From JAQIBY01 sp051747965 (GTDB lineage: Bacteria; Bacteroidota; Bacteroidia; Bacteroidales; ML635J-15): a stretch of 26,849 bases of DNA. Location: the NCBI GenBank assembly GCA_051747965.1, contig JBNJGS010000036.1:1-26849 (forward strand), given 5' to 3'. This document shows positions 23,427-26,849 of the stretch, one piece after another. The stretch's first letter is position 1, and each line of letters opens with the position of its first letter. The notes under the pieces were generated by a model, which was not told the DNA's origin, did no database searches, and worked only from the letters and a program-made list of their open reading frames with translations. The translations under genes were made by a program, and so were the position numbers.

Positions 23427-24517
23427 TGCTTTTTTTAGCCTGCATAGCCTGTTTCTTTCTGTTGATGCAACTCACAAATGTGATGCTTAATCTGATTTTC
23501 AGGCAAAAGCTTCATGGCAAATCCATTATGGATACCGGTCGCGCATCTGTATTGATACCGGCCCGGAACGAAGAAAAAAAGATTGGCAATCTACTTGAGG
23601 ATCTGCACCGGATTGAGCAGCCTGATCTGGAAATTATTGTTTTTGATGACAATTCCGAAGACCGTACAGCTCAAATTGTAAAGGACTTTTCCAGGAAGGA
23701 TGACCGGGTCAGTTTGATTCAATCAACAAGTCTTCCTGAAGGATGGCTGGGAAAAAATCATGCTTGTTATCAACTTGCCAAAAGAGCAGCAGGGGATTAC
23801 TATTTGTTTCTCGATGCAGATGTAAGGATTGAAGGCAGCCTTATCCGCGATGCTGTAGCACATATGCAGTATCACAATCTGAACCTGCTTTCTATCTTTC
23901 CAAAACAAGAGCTAAAAACAATCGGGGAAAAACTTACGGTTCCTGTCATGAATTATATTTTACTCAGCCTGCTGCCTCTGATTTTTGTGAGAAAATCGCC
24001 GTACAAAGCCCATGCAGCAGCCAACGGTCAGTTTATGCTCTTTGATGCAGAAACATACAGGCATGTACAGCCCCATGTGCACTATAAAAATACTGTGGTT
24101 GAGGATATTGCCATTGCAGGATATTATAAAGAAAAGCAATTGAAAGTGGCTTGTTTGACAAATGAGGCAAGGGTAAAATGCAGAATGTACAGTTCTTACA
24201 GAGAAGCATTGAAGGGTTTCTCCAGGAACGTTTTTATGTTTTTCGGAAATATCCCTGTGCTGGCGTTTATATTCTGGGGGTTTTCTTCTCTCGGCTTTGT
24301 GACTGTTCTTATCGCTTTGCCTGAGATTCTGATCATATATTTTGGCGGGATGCTGGCCGTACTGATTATGTATGCCATACTCAGTAAACAGAATATCATT
24401 TTGTCTGTTGTGTTGTTTCCGGTGCATATGGTTTTTCTGTTACAGATACTAATCAATGGAATGCTTATCAAATCAACAAAACAAATGATATGGAAAGGAA
24501 GATCTGTCAACTCATAA
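23423..24517 (+). CDS. Membrane family 2 glycosyltransferase, candidate carotenoid glycosyltransferase (CruC-like)
   Basis: A 364-residue processive-type GT2 fold. An N-terminal hydrophobic helix (2-25) is followed by the GT-A domain with VLIPARNEEKKI, D75-D76-N-S, D131-A-D133 (metal binding) and E227-D228 as the likely catalytic base. Two or more membrane helices follow (about 270-345), then Q354-M-I-W357, a QxxW-like motif just after the last helix. This layout fits membrane carotenoid glycosyltransferases such as CruC or CrtQ that use the hydroxylated psi end as acceptor. The start ATG overlaps the acyltransferase stop (ATGA). The last 28 nt overlap the next gene. Confidence 0.88.
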   Translation: MMLFLACIACFFLLMQLTNVMLNLIFRQKLHGKSIMDTGRASVLIPARNEEKKIGNLLEDLHRIEQPDLEIIVFDDNSEDRTAQIVKDFSRKDDRVSLIQSTSLPEGWLGKNHACYQLAKRAAGDYYLFLDADVRIEGSLIRDAVAHMQYHNLNLLSIFPKQELKTIGEKLTVPVMNYILLSLLPLIFVRKSPYKAHAAANGQFMLFDAETYRHVQPHVHYKNTVVEDIAIAGYYKEKQLKVACLTNEARVKCRMYSSYREALKGFSRNVFMFFGNIPVLAFIFWGFSSLGFVTVLIALPEILIIYFGGMLAVLIMYAILSKQNIILSVVLFPVHMVFLLQILINGMLIKSTKQMIWKGRSVNS

Positions 24518-25227
24518 TCTTTGTTGCCTTCATGCAAGTGACGGCTTTTGCACAAACGGATATCGCGATTTATCAGGCTTACGTTAACGGCGATATGCAA
24601 TCCTGGAAAAGCAGAATGGATTTCCTGGAAAAACAATCTGATAAATCCAAAGCAGAAATGCTTGATTTGGTGAATTATCAGCACGGCTATATTGCCTGGT
24701 GTATCGATCAGGGCAGGAAGGAAGAAGCCAAAAAATATATCAAAAAATCAGAAGACCATCTGGCACATCTGGAAAAAGAAAAATACAGGATGCCGCAGGT
24801 ACATGCTTATAAAGCTGCCTATATCGGTTTTGAGATAGCCCTTGCGCGGTATAAGGCACCCTTTATCGGACCTGAAAGTAGGGATCATGCTAAGCAGTCT
24901 GTCAGACTGGACACGAAAAATGTGCTTGGCTATGTGCAGCTTGGCAATATTGAATATTACACACCGCCCATTGCCGGCGGATCAAAAACCATTGCGATGC
25001 AGCACTATCTCAATGCATTACGCATCATGGAACAAGATGAAAACATGATTTCCGGCAACTGGAATTACCTGAATTTGCTGGCCACAATCATCAATGCATA
25101 TATAGAAACCGAACAATATGAAAAGGCCCTGCATTATTGCGAAAAAACCCTCAGCTTTGAACCGGATTTTGACTGGGTAAAAAACACTTTATGTCCCATT
25201 GTAAAAAACGAAGGAAAATATGAATAA
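24490..25227 (+). CDS. Exported TPR-like helical repeat protein, unknown function
   Basis: A 245-residue protein with a signal peptide (residues 1-22, ending TAFAQ). The mature part is all-helical with TPR-like spacing (YINKAEKALHY-type segments near the C-terminus, such as EQYEKALHYCEKTLSFEPDF at about 210-230, and an earlier A-x-L-G-Y-x-x-L-G-N pattern at about 146-156). Otherwise I recognise no family. It overlaps the glycosyltransferase by 28 nt and the desaturase by 8 nt, so it is firmly in the pigment operon. It has no lipobox and should be periplasmic. A scaffold or pigment-handling role beside the lipocalin is a guess from position. Confidence 0.8.
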   Translation: MERKICQLIIFVAFMQVTAFAQTDIAIYQAYVNGDMQSWKSRMDFLEKQSDKSKAEMLDLVNYQHGYIAWCIDQGRKEEAKKYIKKSEDHLAHLEKEKYRMPQVHAYKAAYIGFEIALARYKAPFIGPESRDHAKQSVRLDTKNVLGYVQLGNIEYYTPPIAGGSKTIAMQHYLNALRIMEQDENMISGNWNYLNLLATIINAYIETEQYEKALHYCEKTLSFEPDFDWVKNTLCPIVKNEGKYE

Positions 25228-26701
25228 GAAAGCAATCATCACAGGCACAGGACTGGGCGGTTTAGCTACCGGCTTAAGGCTTGCCACCAAAGGTTATCAG
25301 GTTACATTTGTTGAACAAAACTCACAGCCCGGCGGACGCCTCAATCAGCTCAAAAAAGACGGGTTTACTTTTGATGTGGGACCCAGTTTTTTCAGCATGC
25401 CCTACGAGTTTGAAGCACTTGTTAAAGATTGTGGAATTGAGATGCCTTTTGAATTTGTTGAGCTGGATCCCCTGTACACAGTAAATTTCCGCGACAGCAA
25501 GAAAAAATTCACCATCTACAAGGACATTGACAAGCTAAGTGAACAGTTTGAAGGCATAGAGCCGGATTTTAAGAAAAAATTCACAGCCTACCTGAAAAAA
25601 TGCGAACAGCTATACAATGATACGGTAGATGTTGTCATCAAACAAAATTTTGACAGTATTCAGGCATACGTGAAAGCATTAATGCAGGTGAATCCCGGAC
25701 ACTTGCCCGTACTGATTAAAACTTTCTGGAAGCAGGTGGATGCACACTTTGAATCAAAAGAGGCCAGACAAATTGTCTCACTCATCGCTTTTTTCCTTGG
25801 CAGAACCCCGTTTGATACCAATGCTGTATATACGCTGCTGTCTCACATTGAGTTTACACACACCGGATATTATAATGTCAATGGTGGTATGTACACCATT
25901 GTCGAAAGTCTGGTGGATAAATTATCAGAATACGATGTTACATTCCATTACAATACCGAAATTACCGGTTATCAAAGCGAAGGTGACAGACTTACTGCTC
26001 TGACAGATCAGAACGGGAAAGCCTGGTCTGCTGATGTCTTTATTATCAATGCAGATGCTGCCGCTTTCAGGGGACAGGTTTTTAATCGCAAAAAATACCG
26101 TCCGAAAAAGCTGGACAGAATGAACTGGACAATGGGTTATCTGACCTTCTATATTGGTGTTAATACAAAATTGCCTCAGATTGAACATCACAATTATTTT
26201 TTGGGTAACAATTATGAAGAATATGCCAAAGATGTGATGAAAAATCCGGGTACACTTGAGAAACCATATTATTATGTCAATGTGCTGTCACGGCATAACC
26301 CGGACTGTGCACCGGAAGGAAGTGAAGCCCTCTTTTTTGTGTGCCCCGTGCCCAACCTCCTGTTCAAGCAGGACTGGTCGGACAAAGACAAAATTATCCA
26401 AAGTATACTGGATGATTTCTCTGAACGCATTGGCCGGGATATCTCGGATAATATTGTAGTGCGGGAAGCATATACACCTGTTGACTGGCAGAATAAATTC
26501 AATATGTATCAGGGAGCAGGACTGGGTTTGTCACACAAAATGATGCAGATTGGCGCCCTCAGGCCAAAGAATTATGATGAGAAATTCAAAAACACTTTTT
26601 ATGTTGGTGGTTCCACGGTACCTGGTGCCGGTTTGCCCATGACAGTCATCAGTTCCGGCTTAACAGCAGAGCGTGTATATAAGTTTGAGAAGGACGTGTA
26701 G
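25220..26701 (+). CDS. CrtI/CrtD-type FAD-dependent carotenoid desaturase
   Basis: A 493-residue amine-oxidase-like desaturase of the phytoene desaturase family. The dinucleotide-binding GTGLGG lies at residues 9-14 with E32 for the ribose, then QPGGRLNQL. The family C-terminus reads YVGGSTVPGAGLPMTVISSG near 458-477. It could be CrtI (phytoene to lycopene) or CrtD, which desaturates the 3',4' bond of 1'-hydroxy carotenoids. The DVGPSFFSMP segment differs from the DxGPTVIT or TVLTMP form that I recall for CrtI, which leans slightly to CrtD, and the CruF-type hydratase fits. It starts 8 nt inside the previous gene. It is the last gene of the operon. Confidence 0.9.
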   Translation: MNKKAIITGTGLGGLATGLRLATKGYQVTFVEQNSQPGGRLNQLKKDGFTFDVGPSFFSMPYEFEALVKDCGIEMPFEFVELDPLYTVNFRDSKKKFTIYKDIDKLSEQFEGIEPDFKKKFTAYLKKCEQLYNDTVDVVIKQNFDSIQAYVKALMQVNPGHLPVLIKTFWKQVDAHFESKEARQIVSLIAFFLGRTPFDTNAVYTLLSHIEFTHTGYYNVNGGMYTIVESLVDKLSEYDVTFHYNTEITGYQSEGDRLTALTDQNGKAWSADVFIINADAAAFRGQVFNRKKYRPKKLDRMNWTMGYLTFYIGVNTKLPQIEHHNYFLGNNYEEYAKDVMKNPGTLEKPYYYVNVLSRHNPDCAPEGSEALFFVCPVPNLLFKQDWSDKDKIIQSILDDFSERIGRDISDNIVVREAYTPVDWQNKFNMYQGAGLGLSHKMMQIGALRPKNYDEKFKNTFYVGGSTVPGAGLPMTVISSGLTAERVYKFEKDV

Positions 26702-26753
26702 GGTAGCCGGGGTGGGCTTTTTCCCTTTGAGAGAATGGAATAAAAAAAAACAA

Positions 26754-26780
26754 AAAAGCCGGCATTAGATACCGGGTTTT
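26754..26780. terminator. Possible terminator after the carotenoid operon
   Basis: CCGG (26759-26762) and CCGG (26772-26775) pair around a 9-nt loop, flanked by AAAA/TTTT with one mismatch. On the plus strand a T-run follows (26777-26780). On the minus strand six T residues follow, so it may serve a gene entering from the right edge as well. It lies about 55 nt past the desaturase stop. Confidence 0.5.
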
Positions 26781-26849
26781 CTGTTGCTCCCCCTCTTGGA
26801 CTTCCGTCCATGCGGCCGGACAAGCTTACCAGGACCCTGATTTTTTATG
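26781..26849. other. Right-edge tail, no gene assigned
   Basis: This stretch holds a TGGAC-TTCC-GTCCA hairpin (26797-26810). Its minus strand reads open from the right edge to a TAA at 26767-26765, giving a short, very basic peptide tail rich in Lys, Arg and Gly. It may be the C-terminus of a gene outside the window or simply non-coding. I cannot tell. Confidence 0.3.

Noticed and set aside
1..26849. tRNA, rRNA, CRISPR, IS element or prophage
   Set aside because: I found no cloverleaf, regularly spaced identical repeats, transposase or integrase. All long gaps are accounted for.

Overview
The window reads as chromosomal DNA from a member of the Bacteroidota. Three things point there. Intact promoters follow the Bacteroidota pattern of TTTG, a spacer of about 19 bases, then TAnnTTTG, and clear Shine-Dalgarno sequences are scarce. 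Several proteins belong to Bacteroidota-type secreted families: a PKD-like repeat adhesin, a protein with a type IX secretion (T9SS) type A sorting domain, and a tail-fibre-like surface protein. The DUF4290-murA gene pair is also typical of the phylum. No rRNA, tRNA, CRISPR array, IS element or phage module was recognised. I would not name a genus.

Layout from left to right. (a) 1-4236, minus strand: a small secreted protein of unknown function, then the N-terminal 1265 residues of a giant cysteine-rich PKD-like surface protein that runs off the left edge. (b) 4499-9581, plus strand: uvrD/pcrA helicase with a promoter almost on its start codon, then an operon of DUF4290 protein, murA (with Asp in place of the catalytic-loop Cys) and a TlpA-like thioredoxin. 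(c) 9680-11489, plus strand: grpE-dnaJ behind its own promoter-like box, which sits directly after a terminator hairpin. (d) 11534-16309, minus strand: a two-gene nuclease unit of an SbcD/YhaO-like phosphoesterase and a 1162-residue SbcC/YhaN-like ATPase with an internal membrane hairpin. (e) 16582-18868, minus strand: a T9SS-sorted small protein and a tail-fibre-like surface protein, ended by a textbook terminator. (f) 19332-19805, plus strand: a lipoprotein with an EF-hand-like calcium loop. (g) 20181-26701, plus strand: a tightly packed eight-gene carotenoid operon.

The carotenoid operon is the most interesting region. The order is phytoene synthase, IPP isomerase, lipocalin lipoprotein, CruF-type hydratase, acyltransferase, glycosyltransferase, an exported helical-repeat protein and a CrtI/CrtD-type desaturase. 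Hydratase, glycosyltransferase and acyltransferase together predict an acylated carotenoid glycoside on a hydroxylated psi end. The embedded lipocalin and exported repeat protein have no known role in carotenoid synthesis. I infer that they may bind, move or place the pigment in the envelope. No cyclase, GGPP synthase, ketolase, hydroxylase or light-responsive regulator is visible here, so the pathway must be completed elsewhere.
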